Positions 23,179 through 35,083 of a DNA stretch of 64,000 bases are shown piece after piece. A model generated the notes under the pieces. That model saw only the letters and a list, made by a program, of their open reading frames with translations. It was not told the DNA's origin and ran no database searches. The position numbers were made by a program, and so were the translations under genes. The stretch is taken from NCBI RefSeq assembly GCF_040712315.1, contig NC_134016.1, forward strand, positions 49,684,486-49,748,485, given 5' to 3'. Every line of letters starts with the position of its first letter. Position 1 is the stretch's first letter. This DNA comes from Castanea sativa (lineage: Eukaryota; Streptophyta; Magnoliopsida; Fagales; Fagaceae).

Positions 23179-24954
23179 CCGTACCATATATGTTGCATCT
23201 TCTGCATTATTCACTATGTGATCATGCCTTTGGGATTTACATTATCAACCTTGCTAAATTTACATTTAGTCGCAAATTTCTTGGCCTTGTGTTAAGATGT
23301 TCATCACCATGAAATCGATTATTTCAAGAATTGACCCTCCTTTTTTTATGTTAAGAGTTAAAACTTACATTAACAAACTCCCACTTTATGTAATTTAGGA
23401 CGTAAATTTCTGGGGTTCAGTGTATGGAACCCATTATGCAATTCCGCACTTAAGAAAAAGCAAAGGGAAGATCGTTGTAATGGCTTCAACGGGAGCAAGC
23501 ATAACTATGCCAAGAATAAGCTTCTACAATGTAAGAAACCTCCTTATTACTATATAGCTAGCTCACTGCATTTTTTTTTTTACTGATTGGTTTTAAATAT
23601 GTGTTGTCTTCAGGCAAGCAAGGCAGCCCTAATATCCTTTTTTGAGACATTGAGAACTGAGATTGGTTCAAATATTGGAATAACTATTGTGACTCCTGGA
23701 CTAATTGGCTCAGAAATGACGCGAGGCCCATTACTACAAGAGGTAGGTTGTTAAGAGGAGGCATATTGAGATATAATTGAAATAAAACTTGAAAATCCTT
23801 TACCAATCTTGTTTATATTGTTTCTCAAAAATTTTGTTGCATTTAATGAGGCCCAAACAAATGAGAAATAATAATTTAATAATATAAATAAATAAATTTA
23901 TATGATTTATGTTCTCTTGGGATGCCCTTGAAAATAATGCTTTTTAGATTTTTTTTTATACAAGATAAAAATTTTACTCTAGCCTAATCTAAGTGTATAT
24001 GTGTGTAAAACTCCCTCCTAGAGACTTGAACCTTGGCTTTTACCTCCTACGCCCCACAAGCATCTATACTTGTGGAGTGACCACCACAATGCTTTTTAGA
24101 TTTGATGGCATAACAATTTGTAATAAATGAATATTTGTTCAATATTTGATTTTTTTTTTTTTTTTTTGTTAATTGATGACAAAATAGTCTGAAATGTAGT
24201 AAAATTTGTAGTAGTTTTAATGTCACTTCTACACTAATTAACCTTTGCATACTCTTATAAAAAGAGAACAGTACCCTGGAATTACCACTAGTATGTGTAA
24301 TTTCTACTCATAACTTATCCATTATGTATACTTCTATTCTCTCTAAACAAAGAGGATTTTCCTTCCCCTTTCTGATTGTTGATTTCTGGTTAGGGTAATA
24401 TTTCTTGGGTGCCAGTTGAATCAACAGAAAGGTGTGCCAAGGCAATTGTGGACAGCACTTGCAGAGGAGACATGTACTTGACTGTGCCATCTTGGATGGG
24501 GTGGGGATTTTGGACGAGGGTCTTATGCCCTGAAGTATTAGAGTGGGGTCTGCACGCAATATTAGTCAAATGGCCACACTCTCAAAAGAAGGACATGTAG
24601 TTCAAAGATTAAAGTTTTGAGCCAATAAATAAGCAGAACAACAAATGGAACTCCCTATATATGATCTTAGATTGGAATGGTTTGAGAACTAAAGTGTACT
24701 ATATAAAGAGATTTATTGATTATTTTCGGTTCATAATTAAAATATCACTATTTGATATATTTATTTATCATGCATGAATTGCATGGTTACATAAGAATTA
24801 ATATATAAAATTTAATATCATATATTTTCTATATCTATAATTACTACCTCACTTTAAAGGCTTCACAACATCATTTATCATTAATTAATTTATTTTATTT
24901 TTAATCCAAAATTTACTACTACAAACTTGTTTCTCTTATATTTAGATTGTGTAC

Positions 24955-26116
24955 TTCAAGCTTATTCAGTTCACTTCGGTCCATTTTGATCTATTCGGTC
25001 CATTAGGTCTTACTTAGTCCATTCTGTCAACATTGGTTCTATTCAGTCCACTTCAGTTTATTTAGTCTTATTCCGTCTATATTGGTAGGGCTATCCACGG
25101 GTCGGGTAGGTCGGGTTTGTGCCCAACCTACTGCCGACCCTTCGGAGATCGGGTAGGGAGGCGCCGAACCCGCAACCGACCCGTATTAGGGTCGGGTTTT
25201 ACTCGTCAGTTTCCCATGGGGTGAGTGGCTGTTTCAGGTGAGGCCGAAACCCGCAGGAGAGTACTGAAAAAACTAGAAATTGGTGAGATCTCTCCCGTTT
25301 GGTCCAAGATCCAGTGCGATCTAGCCGGATCTGGTAGAGATTTTGCCAAATCTGACGCTTTTTCCCCCAAATTGTGCCTAGAATTACTAGATCTGGTGTT
25401 TTGGTCTCCGGAATCTGTGAAATCGTGTTGGAAAACTTATCGGAAAGCTTGAAATCGTAGGGGGTCCTTTCTCTCTTCGGGTGGGTCGGGTTGAATGGGT
25501 TTTGAAGGAATGGAACTGAAACCGAACCGCCAGCGTTGAGTTTTAGAGCTCAGGACCAGCGTCTGACCACCGGAGCTATCGGATCGGGCTGTAGCGGGTC
25601 GGGTGGGTCAGCGGGTGAGATGGACATTTTGATATATCGGTCTTATTCGGTCAGTTACGGTCCGGGTCAATCCAATTTGGTCCTACTTGGTCCACTTTGG
25701 TTCTATTCTGTCCATTCAATTTTTTTTTGTCCTATTCGGTTAATTTGGTCTTATTCTTCCCACTTTGGTCTTATTCTATCCATTCAGTCTATTTTGGTCC
25801 TATTCGGTCCACTTTTGTTCTATTCGGTCTAATTCGGTCTTATTTAGTTTATTCGGTCTTATTCGGTCCACTTTCATCCTATTCGGTCCACTCAGTTCAC
25901 TTTGGTTCTATTTGGTTCACTTTGGTCCTATTCAGTCTATAATGGTCCTATTTGGTCCATTCTGTTCACTTCGGTCCTATTCGATCCATATTGGTCCTAT
26001 TCTGCCTTATTTGGTTCATATTGCCCAATTTGGTCCTATTCCGTCCATTCTATCCACATTTGTCCTATTAGGTCCAGATTGGTCCTTTTTAGTCCTATTT
26101 TGTCTTATTCAGTCTA
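24955..26116. repeat. 10-bp-period GGTCC array downstream of HSD-B, with a GC-rich insertion
   Basis: Degenerate units such as GGTCCTATTC and GGTCCACTTT alternate for most of the stretch (24970-25085 and 25640-26116). From about 25085 to 25635 a GC-rich segment interrupts it (GGTCGGGTAGGTCGGG at one end, AGCGGGTCGGGTGGGTC at the other); it looks like an inserted non-autonomous element, not identified. Long frames reading SYSVHFGPI-type repeats on the + strand are products of the array. Confidence 0.8.
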
Positions 26117-26345
26117 CTTTGGCCATGCTCTCAAAACAACGACCACTAGTTCAAACTTCAAATATCAAAGTTTTGAGCCAATAAATTCTAAGTATAAGAA
26201 CTAATGGAGCTTGCTATGATCTAGATTGGAAAGGTTTGGTAAATTCTTTGGTGCAAATGAAAACTAAAGTGTAATATTTAAAGAGATTTATTGGTTATTT
26301 TTGTTTTAGAATTAAAATATCAATCACTTTGATATATTAAATCAT
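26117..26345 (+). pseudogene. Remnant of an HSD last-exon end and 3' UTR (B')
   Basis: TGGCCATGCTCTCAAAAC followed by the UTR words GAGCCAATAAATTCTAAG and AAAGAGATTTATTGGTTATT matches the end of HSD exon 6 and its 3' flank. The upstream part of the exon is gone, replaced by the GGTCC array. It marks a lost or partial gene copy. Confidence 0.65.
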
Positions 26346-27320
26346 TTTTTTGCATGAAGTGAAGCATGTCTTTTTCTTTTCAATTATTCCCTAAATACAT
26401 TTTATCAAAATCAATGCCAATTAGATAATTAAAAGTCATCAATTCAAAATAGAGATATTGAGATTTATTTTTCGTGCAAAATAATACTTAAATCTTCTGT
26501 TAAAATTTATTTTTCCTTCCTAAAATTCATAAAAAAATAAAAGTCATTAGTATCTGAGAGCCCCGTACACACAATGATAGCCCACTCACATTTATGTTTG
26601 AAATTAATAAAACTAGTATAATATAAAACTAAATAATTATAATGATAGTCCGTAGATGTAATATTATATCATTGACTTCCTGTGGTTCAATTGACACCTC
26701 CTCATTTATAAAGTATTTGGGGGTTCAAGAGGGTTAGCAATACTCTCAAAGAATTTATGATATAAAAAAAGATTAGATAATATCAAGTGCCTATAGTTCA
26801 ATTGGCACTTCTAATATTTCTTACAGAATAGTCCATATTCAAACCCTTTCCCAACTGTCAAATAATCGAAAAAAAGTTTCGGACTTCTATTCATCCTCTC
26901 TAGCTCTAATTCACCCAATCTCCTTTTGGCAAACATATATACAGTAAAAAAAAAAAAAATGCCTCATCAACTTTCCCCACCATAAATGACTTTGGAATTT
27001 GGACTTTGGAGTAAGAGGAAGAGAATTGAGGTCCTTGAGGATGATGAATCTAGTGATGACGTACTGTACCAAGAGAATTAAACCTAACCCGGTGATGCCT
27101 ATTATTATGGAGTTTAATGAAGGAAGTTTTGGCTACTCTATCTCGTAGGACTTCCCCATGCACTACCCTTTGGTACCTCAATTTTTTAGGGCGTCAGGGA
27201 ATATTAATTGGCTCAAAAATTAATGCATGAGCTAACTTAACAAAGTTGAGAAAATCCTCATATCTTCAATTTTTATCTTGCTCTGTCTCTATTGCCCTCT
27301 CTGTTCATTGCAGCAAAGCT
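26346..27320. other. Intergenic region upstream of HSD-C
   Basis: Resembles the 3' flank of the second remnant (34520-35080), so it belongs to the tandemly duplicated unit. It contains SINE-like A-box words (GGTTCAATTGACACC near 26691 and AGTTCAATTGGCAC near 26807). No gene seen. Confidence 0.55.
26920..26939 (+). promoter_or_regulatory. Conserved upstream block of HSD-C
   Basis: CTCCTTTTGGCAAACATATA, counterpart of the block at 2787 in copy B, but 401 bp from the ATG. CATATATA could be a TATA box. Weak evidence. Confidence 0.3.
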
Positions 27321-27908
27321 ATGGATTTGCTACACGAGTTCTTGAACACTGCACTGCCGCGCTTAATGATCATTGCCTTCACTTTCTTTATGCCACCGTA
27401 TCTTTTACTCCAGTTTATTTCTTTTTTGAAAAGATCCATAAATAGTGAAAATGTGTATGAAAATGTTGTACTCATCACTGGAGCATCTTCTGGAATTGGC
27501 GAGGTTTGTATCAACTCCATAGCATCGAATCTTTGATATCTAACTGTATTTTACAAGGACTATTTATATTATATAATTTGGGTTCTTCTACAATATCTTC
27601 GGATATGGTACCCATTATGATTATAATGTTTTATTTCGAATGTTTTAATTAGTATTTTATTTATGTTTGTCAGAATTGTTGTTGATAGAGTGAGCGAGAG
27701 AGAAGAAAGAGAAAACTAAAAAATTGGTGTGGTTTGGCATGATTGACGTAGAGTCTAATAGCTCAATTAGCATATCCAAATATTTCCAACAAAAACGTAT
27801 TGGGTCCAAATTTCTGCCTCTTCTAACTATCAAATTAAATATAAAAAAAACCCACACACACAAACAAAACTCTAAGGCTATCTTTTTTCCTTAAAAATAA
27901 ATATATGT

Positions 27909-27973
27909 AGTAAGAACATGGCTGCAAAAGTTGTACTTATCATTAGAGCATCTTCTGGAATTGACGAGGTTTG
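27909..27973 (+). repeat. Degenerate duplicate of the end of HSD exon 1 inside intron 1 of copy C
   Basis: The segment AGTAAGAACATGGCTGCAAA through GAGGTTTG parallels the end of exon 1 and its donor site (VVLIIRASSGIDE versus VVLITGASSGIGE). Both key glycines of the cofactor motif are changed. It is a partial exon copy, not a usable exon. Confidence 0.75.
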
Positions 27974-29718
27974 TAGCAAATTATCAAAATCTCACAACAC
28001 TTAATCTTTGTAGATATCTAACTACTTCTTATACTGTATTTTGATTTTATATAATTTGGGTTGTCAGAATTGCTCATTTCTAAATGTTTTAATTTCAACA
28101 TTTTATTTATATTCACAAGAGAATTGTGAAAATGTGAAAATTAGCACATTTGAAAAAACGTAGTTGTAATTTAAAAAAAAAAAAAACGTAGTTGTAATCA
28201 TAGCGGATACCATAATCTTAAACAATAGTTAATTTTACTATATTATTTTGTGAGTTTGTAGCATGTTGCTTATGAGTATGCTAGGAGAGGTGCTATTTTA
28301 GCCCTTGTTGCAAGACGAGAGGACCATCTTCGAAAAGTCGCAAATAAAGCATGAGAACTAGGATCTCCAGAGGTTATTGTGATATGTGCAGATATTTCCA
28401 AGGATGAAGAATGTAAGCAATTTGTTGATGAGACAGTGAACCACTTTTGGCGATGTGAGTATATCATATGTTTTTTTCTTAGGTTAAATTTGTTGCACAT
28501 AAACTGTTGTACACAATTTTACACATACCCCCAAAATTAAGCATATTTGAAATCGTGACTTGAAGTCACTATAACTACTTGTTTGAAGATTAGGAAAAAA
28601 AAAAAAAAACTACTTGTTTGTTTTACTAAGTTTTTCTAGAACAATAAGTATTTTTTGAACCAAAACAATAAATATTTTGGAATGTATAAGTTGTGAAAAA
28701 AAAAAAAGGATGTTCCTACTACTCTTCGTGAAAATATTTTGGAATGTATAATTTCAATTTGTGACCGGTTTATCCAGCAGTGGATCATTTGGTGAACAAC
28801 GCTGGAGTATCAAGAGTAGACTTTTTTGAAGATTCAACAGACATTGCTTCTATTATGGTAACAAAACCAACATGTCTTGTCCCACTTTCTGTAACAATTT
28901 TGTGACATTAATTGTAACATGGAAATGGAAAATGAAACCTATAGTGACAAGAAATCATCTAAATTATAAAGCCTTTGGGATTACATTATCAACCTTACTA
29001 AATTTACATTTTTAGTCACAAATGTCTTCTCCTAGTATTAACTATTAAGATGTTCATCACTATGAAATCGATGTCTTCCAAAATTTACCCCTTTTTTTGT
29101 TGTTAATTTTTAATTTTTGTACTTATATTATCAAGCTTACTAAATTAAGTTACGTATTTTAGGACGTAAATTTCTGGGGTTCAGTGTATGGCACCCATTA
29201 TGCAGTTCCACACTTAAGAAAAAGTAAAGGGAAGATTGTTGTAATGGCTTCAACTGCAGCAAGTATAGCTATGCCAAGAAATAGCTTCTACAATGTAAGA
29301 AACCTCCTTGGTATGCCTTACTACCTAGCTCACTCTACCATTTTTATTTTACCGAATGGTTTTATATCTGTGATGTCTTCAGGCAAGTAAGGCAGCCCTA
29401 ATATCCTTTTTTGAGACATTGAGAACTGAGATTGGTCCAAATATTGGAATAACTATTGTGACTCCTGGACTAATTGGCTCAGAAATGACGCAACGCCCAT
29501 TATTACAACAGGTTAGGCTTTTAGAGAAGGTATTTTGAGAATTGATTAATTGAAATGAAGCTTGAAAATCATTCACCAATCCAGTTTATGTTCCATTAAT
29601 TAAATCCGGACCAAACAAATAAGTAATAATTGTTTAATAATATAATTAAATATAAATTAGTTTGTATGGTCTATATGACTATATTCTCTTAAGATTCTCT
29701 TGAAAATAATACATTTTG

Positions 29719-30406
29719 ACGGCGTTTAGTTCGAAAGAATCCACATTACTCCTGGCATCCAAATTCTTGAGAATGTGATGCCTTGCAATTTGGATGTCTA
29801 GGAATGTAACTATTCTTATGTTTGGTTTAATTGGAAATCTAATAAAGTTATTAGGAATGTGAGATTATAATGTTTGGTTTATTCCTAGGAATCATAACTA
29901 AATTATTTATTTTTCCTACTCTATCCTTAGATTTGTAAATTCAATATAAGTATATTTTTTTAAAATTATTATAATCTTCCTCTAAATAAATAATGAAAAA
30001 CAAATATAAACAATAAATTATGACAAATTCATTAAAACTATAGGCTAAAAAAAGAAAAGATGAATATATCAACAAAGTTGTCTATCCTGTTTATGTTGTT
30101 TTGGCAGGAAGAGATAAAGACAAAAGAAAAGATATTGATAATTTGTTTTATATTTTATATCAATTGCTTAAATGATAAGGAAAAATTGTTGAAATTATCA
30201 ATTTATAAAAAATACAATTTTTTTTTTTAAACTTGGGAATCTGGATACTCACTTGTTTTAAAGAGATTTCACATTCCTATTGAAGGGGGGTTAAAGGAGA
30301 AATCCAAATTCCCTAGCATATGATTCTCTAGTGTGATTTGCAATTAAACATGCGAATCTTTAATCATTCTTGAAAATCCTAAAATATTACCCTATACCAA
30401 ATGCCA
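29719..30406. mobile_element. MITE-like inverted-repeat element in HSD-C intron 5
   Basis: Starts GGCGTTTAGTTC and ends with the reverse complement of GGCATTTGGTAT. Subterminal words ATTCCTAGGAATC and GGGTTAAAGGAGAAATCC are also partly mirrored. A second copy in HSD-B intron 1 is split into 5338-5575 and 16866-17368 by Gypsy-1. No coding capacity; PIF/Harbinger-like or hAT-like ends, undecided. Confidence 0.55.
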
Positions 30407-31393
30407 CATTTATGTTTGAAACTAGAAAAGTGATTTTTTAAAATCCTATTTCGTATTAGTTATTGTGTAATTTTTTATAGACATTTTCTCCTAAAAATGG
30501 AAGACAAGAAGGAAAAAAAAAAAAGGCTCATTTATAAGTAAATACATTCTTAATATCATTTTTTTTTTCAATGTAGAACTTGTTTTGTGTGTGAAATATT
30601 TTTAAGTTTCACATTAGAAATATGAAAGAAGACACTATATTTCATCCTCTAAAATTTCCACTCCTTCAAGAATTTCAAACATAAATGCGTATGGGCTAGT
30701 TTTTTTAGTGTGTTTAACATTCTTTAATTCAATGCGGGCTTTTGTGTGGGTTTAGCATTAACACTATTTAGTTTTTATGTTAGACTAGTTTTTGTATGGG
30801 CCTGTCTTATAATGTTTTGGGATAAGTAAAACATTTTAGTAATTAAAAAATGGGTCAAAATCAATCAAACATGGGAATGTGAATAAGTTTTGATTCTCAA
30901 CTCAATGTTTGACTGGTTAAAAGTATTATAGTTCCACCAACACCTCCTTATGTTTTCAATGCAATTATCTAGTTCAAGTGCCTCCTTCCTCATTGCCATA
31001 ATTGTCAAATCATCTAGGAAGAAAAAAAAATGTTGTTTAATTGATTTTGATCCACTCAAACATCATTTTCATATAGACCAAATCCTTCTATATATCAAAT
31101 AAAATTATGATTTATATTTGTTTCAATTTTTTTATAGACACAATTTTTTGTCACAATTATTTGAAATGGTCGAGTATGAGTAGTAGACAATTACTTTCGT
31201 ATTGACCTATCATTTTTTCCCCACAACTTATGCTCAACCATTTTAGCAAGTTGTGGTAATATATATATACACACACATTTTGGTTGAGAAGAGATTGTGG
31301 TAATAGTTGTCTCTAGACTTTCACTATTTGTTTAAATCTTGATGACATAAATTTAAATCATTCATTTTATAATGGCCGTGAAAACTCACCTAG
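30407..31393. other. Middle of HSD-C intron 5
   Basis: AT-rich intron with short TA/CA runs near 31260. No coding signal seen. Confidence 0.6.
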
Positions 31394-32376
31394 TGTATGA
31401 AACACTTGTGAATGTTTAGACCTCTAAACACAAATTTTCAAAGCAATTAAGCTTATATTCAAACAATATATGTGCGGAATGTGAAATATAAGCAATACCC
31501 AAATTAGCAAACTACTATAAGCCATTAATTAATCACAACCAATAGAAATTAAGAGCTAAGAGTAAGGGAAAGAGAGATACAAACACAAGATAACACCGGC
31601 ACGTGTTATCAAAGAGAAACCGAAGAACTCGGCGAAAAACCTCTCCACCGCCCTCCAAGCAGTAAGTGATCCACTAGAAAATCAGTTGGGATACATGAAT
31701 AGAAATAGACCCTCCAAACCTGATTTACCCAATGCACCTAAACCCTTCAATCTTCTTACTCCAACAAGGTTACGCTAAACCATGTCTTCTCTAGCTTTCC
31801 AGACCCCGTAATTAGCCCATTGCATCAACTAATATAAATTGGTTCTTTTTTGAACAGCTTCCCAAACACCAAGAACCTTCTCACTACTCTGAATTTGGTG
31901 AGGTATGGATTTGGTTTATAATCCTCTCATAGGTATGACAATGGAGAGGGTGAGAGGAGAATCAAGTGTAGAAGATTGTGGATGACTCAATCTTGTTTTT
32001 CTCTAGGGTTTCTCTCTCAAAATTCTCTCAAGAGACTCTCTCTCTCTTCTTACATTTTATGGGTATAAAGGTATTTATAGTAGGGTATGAGATGGAATGT
32101 AAAAGGTCATTTTTCAGCAAACAAGGTGCACTGGCGAGTCACTTCGCGACTAGAATAAGTCACAAGTTCCAGGTGCCAGTTACCAAACTAGGCCAAACTG
32201 TACTTTTTGTCCTATAGTGATCCAGCTATCTTGAATCTTCAATTTCCTGCATGCTTCACACGTGTGCTTCATTTTAGTGAGTCACCACTTGCAAGTCAGT
32301 CGCGAGTCACCTTCTTGTTGCACACTCTTGATCAAATATTCACACTCTCTCACACACAACCCTTACATTATTCCCA
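31394..32376 (+). mobile_element. Solo LTR 3
   Basis: 983 bp from TGTATGAAACACTTG to TTATTCCCA, flanked by the duplication CCTAG (31389-31393 and 32377-32381). It has a TATA-like TATAAAGGTATTTATAG near 32064 and CT-rich leader-like sequence before it. Unlike the Gypsy LTRs here; probably another LTR family (Copia possible). ORFs inside are incidental. Confidence 0.75.
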
Positions 32377-33775
32377 CCTAGTTGAATAAATTCAACTTTA
32401 CAGGTTGAACCATGGGCTTTCACCAAATTAGAGAAATGATCATTCCAACAAGCATAGTAACCCCATGAAAGGATAATTCCAACATGCAGAATGTGAATAT
32501 GAGCACCTAGACATGTGAATAACTATAGTACTATTATAGCAAGGATAATTCTAATAAAGAAAATACTAAAGTTACTACAAATTTTAATACATAAATTTAT
32601 AAATTAACGTAACAATAAATGTGATTGACAAGCATCAACCATCTAATAAATGAATGTTTGAATTGTTTTTTCGTGATTGATGATATATTAGTTTGCAAGC
32701 TCTATGTAGTAAAATAACTAAAATTTGTAAGAGCCCAAATTTAATAAAAATGGAGTGTAAAACCCATGTTTTACTTTTACACCATCCAATAAGAGATTGT
32801 CATAATCAACATTTTACTTAAAATTCAATACATCCTACCACACCTAATAACATCTAAACAAGCTCTCAATTTGGTTGGATTTATATATGGATATTAGAAT
32901 TGATTAAGTGTGGTTGTGCTTATCCTTAAATATGTGATAAGTTAATGTGGCATGTTGGGATTGGAGAGCTAAAACATGGGTTTTACATCACATCCTTACA
33001 AAATTTAATCATAATTTGTAATACCTCTAATATCACTTCTATACTAATTAACCTTTGTAGACTCTTATAAACAAAGAACCTTCCCATGTAATTGCCACTA
33101 CTATGTGTAATTTCTACTCATAACTTAGCATTATGTACATATATTCTATTAAAACATATTTAGATGATTTTTTATTCTCATTTCTGAATTGTAATATTTC
33201 TGGTTAGGGTAATATTTCTTGGATGCCAATTGAATCAACAGAAAGGTGTGCCAAGGCAATTGTGGACAGCACTTGTAGAGGAGACATGTACTTGACTGTG
33301 CCATCTTGGATGGGGTGGGGATTTTGGATGAGAGTCTTCTGTCCTGAAATATTAGAGTGGTGTCTGCACACAATATTAGTCAAATGGCCACACGCTCAAA
33401 AGGACAGCTAGTTCAAGATCTAAGTATTAAGCCAATAAATTCTACGCCGAAGAACTAATGGAGCTCCCTATGATCTTAGATTAGAAAAGTTTGGTAAATT
33501 GTTGGATGCAAATGAAAACCAAAGTGTACTATATAAAGAGATTTATTGATTATTTTCGGTTCAAAATTAAAATATCACTTTGATTTATTTATTTATCATG
33601 CATGAATTGCATGGATAAATAAGAATTAATAAATAATATTTAATATCATATATTTTCTATATCTATATTTTCTACCTCACTTTAAAGGCTTCACAGCATC
33701 ATTTGTCATTATTTTATTTATTTGATTTTTAAACCAAAATTTACCACTACAAACGTGTTTCTCTTATATTTATGT

Positions 33776-34240
33776 TGTGGACTTTGGTCCTATTCGGTCC
33801 ACTTCGATTCTACCTGGTACATTAGGTCTTATTTGGTCCATTTTTTTCATATTGGTTACTTCGCTCCACATTCGTCCTATTCGGTCCACTTAGGTCCACT
33901 CAGTCTTATTCAGTCCATACTGTCCACTTTGGTTCTATTCTGTGCATTCAGTCCATTTTCGTCCTATTCATTCCATTCAGTCTTATTTTGTCCATTTAGG
34001 TTATATTCAGTTCATTTGGTCCACTTTGGTTCTATCCAGTTTAGTTTGGTCTTATTCAGTCCATTCCGTCCACTTTGGTCCTATTTAGTCGATATTGGTC
34101 TTATTCGGTTCATTTTTTTCGATTCGGTCTTATTCAGTCTCATTCAGTCTATTCGGTTCATATTGGTCCTATTCAATGCACTCGGTCTATTTTAATCCTA
34201 TTTGGTCCATTATATCTTATTCAGTCCACTTTGGTCCTGA
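33776..34240. repeat. 10-bp-period GGTCC array downstream of HSD-C
   Basis: Same degenerate decamers (GGTCCTATTC, GGTCCACTTT) as the array after HSD-B but only about 0.45 kb and without the GC-rich insertion. Open frames across it are repeat artefacts. Confidence 0.85.
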
Positions 34241-34510
34241 AGTATTAGAGCGGAGTCTGCTCGCAATATTAATTAGTCAAATGGCCACGCTCTCAAAAGA
34301 ACGACCACTAGTTCAAAGATCAAAGTTTTGAGCCAATAAATTCTAAGCATAAGAACTAATGGAGCTCGCTATGATCTAGATTATTGTAAAGGTTTGGTAA
34401 ATTGTTTGGTGCAAACGAAAACAAATGTGTACTATATAAAGAGATTTATTGATTATTTTCGGTTCAGAATTAAATTATCACTTTGATATATTAAATAAAT
34501 ACCTGGGCAT
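34231..34510 (+). pseudogene. Remnant of HSD last-exon end and 3' UTR (C')
   Basis: CCTGAAGTATTAGAG followed by GTCAAATGGCCACGCTCTC and GAGCCAATAAATTCTAAG matches the last 70 or so bases of exon 6 plus UTR, with indels that break the frame. It joins the GGTCC array directly at its 5' side, as remnant B' does. Confidence 0.7.
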
Positions 34511-34829
34511 GAGCTTGAAGTACGTAACATGTCTTTTTTTTCAATTATTTTTTTAAGACATTTCATCAAACTTTTATGCGAATCAGATAAATAAAAGTCG
34601 TTACTTTAAAATAGAAATTGAGATACATAACCAAATTTATCATTAATCAATGAGTTATTGATATGTGGCTCCTCTTCACAATCAAGGAGTTTGGAATAAA
34701 CAACTTTTATTCATAGTTAGACTGATACAGTACCTCTTTTTGGGGGCAAAATAATACAGAAATCATTTTGTTGAAATTTATTTTTCCTTTCAAAAACTTT
34801 TTGTCATTAATATTTGATAGCCCATACAA

Positions 34830-35083
34830 AAAAAAAAGATAGCCCACACACATTTATGTTTGAAATTAATAAAAGCAGTGTAACATAAAACTAAATAATG
34901 ATAGCCCCTAATCTTTATATTGTAGATGTAGTAATTTATCCATTAAGCCAAGAGACCTGTATATAGCTCAATTGGCACCATTCACAAATACTTAGAGGGT
35001 TTAATTGGGAGGGTTCAAGTTACAAAGTTAGCAACATATTATTTTATTATATTTCTAACTATCTCAAAAAAGGGAAAATATAT
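34830..35083. repeat. Host flank left of Gypsy-2, duplicated at 44898-45154
   Basis: About 255 bp (GATAGCCCACAC ... GGGAAAATATAT) recurs with few mismatches immediately before the right LTR of Gypsy-2. It contains a SINE-like head: A box TAGCTCAATTGGC near 34965 and B-box-like GGGTTCAAGT near 35011. Confidence 0.9.

Larger units (their letters stand above)
19644..23398. other. HSD-B intron 3, filled with insertions
   Basis: About 3.75 kb, against roughly 300 bp for the matching intron of copy C. It holds a putative TIR element (19980-20959), a SINE-like piece (21107-21275), two solo LTRs and a TA/TG microsatellite. The 99-codon frame at 20209-20508 has no recognisable product. Confidence 0.7.
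2977..24600 (+). pseudogene. HSD copy B: steroleosin-like dehydrogenase, frameshifted in exon 3
   Basis: Six exons are recognisable: 2977-3159, 19270-19462, 19559-19643, 23399-23530, 23614-23742 and 24394-24600. The start is the ATG at 2977, conserved in copy C; an in-frame ATG 69 bp upstream (2908) has no counterpart there. Exon 1 has a hydrophobic N-terminus with a proline-rich turn (FFMPPFLLLKF), typical of oil-body/ER anchoring in this family, then the cofactor motif TGASSGIG. Exon 2 has the SDR core ending HFGR, exon 4 GKIVVMAS, and exons 4/5 together YNASK. Exon 3 is 85 nt instead of the 77 nt of copies A and C. An 8-bp insertion around 19605-19620 repeats CAGATTAC and shifts the frame, so TAA is reached at the start of exon 4 before the catalytic YxxxK. 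Intron 1 is 16.1 kb because of Gypsy-1 and a TIR element, and intron 3 holds two solo LTRs. Without the insertion it would encode about 306 aa. Confidence 0.85.
27321..33411 (+). pseudogene. HSD copy C: six exons, premature TGA in exon 2
   Basis: Exons 27321-27503, 28262-28454, 28781-28857, 29163-29294, 29383-29511 and 33208-33411. All have the expected lengths and GT-AG borders; exon 6 is one codon shorter than in copy B. Exon 1 carries the hydrophobic FFMPPYLLLQF segment and TGASSGIG. The only ATG that fits is 27321, since the frame above it has no ATG. In exon 2 the codon that is CGA (Arg) in copy B is TGA at 28352-28354, a C-to-T change in a CpG. The usual HFGR is HFWR. Exon 3 has NNAG, exons 4/5 give YNASK, and exon 6 ends in TAG. 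One nonsense change in an otherwise intact gene suggests recent inactivation; a truncated product of about 91 aa would lack the active site. Intron 5 (3.7 kb) holds a MITE-like repeat and a solo LTR. Confidence 0.85.

Noticed and set aside
23008..23312. Frames reading IYIYIY and CVCVCV
   Set aside because: Translation of the TA/TG microsatellite.
25536..26204. Overlapping open frames of about 80-140 codons rich in SYSVHFGPI-like repeats
   Set aside because: They are translations of the degenerate GGTCC decamer array in several frames; the same happens at 33722-34331.
31978..32389. Two small + frames
   Set aside because: Lie inside solo LTR 3 and have no similarity to known proteins.
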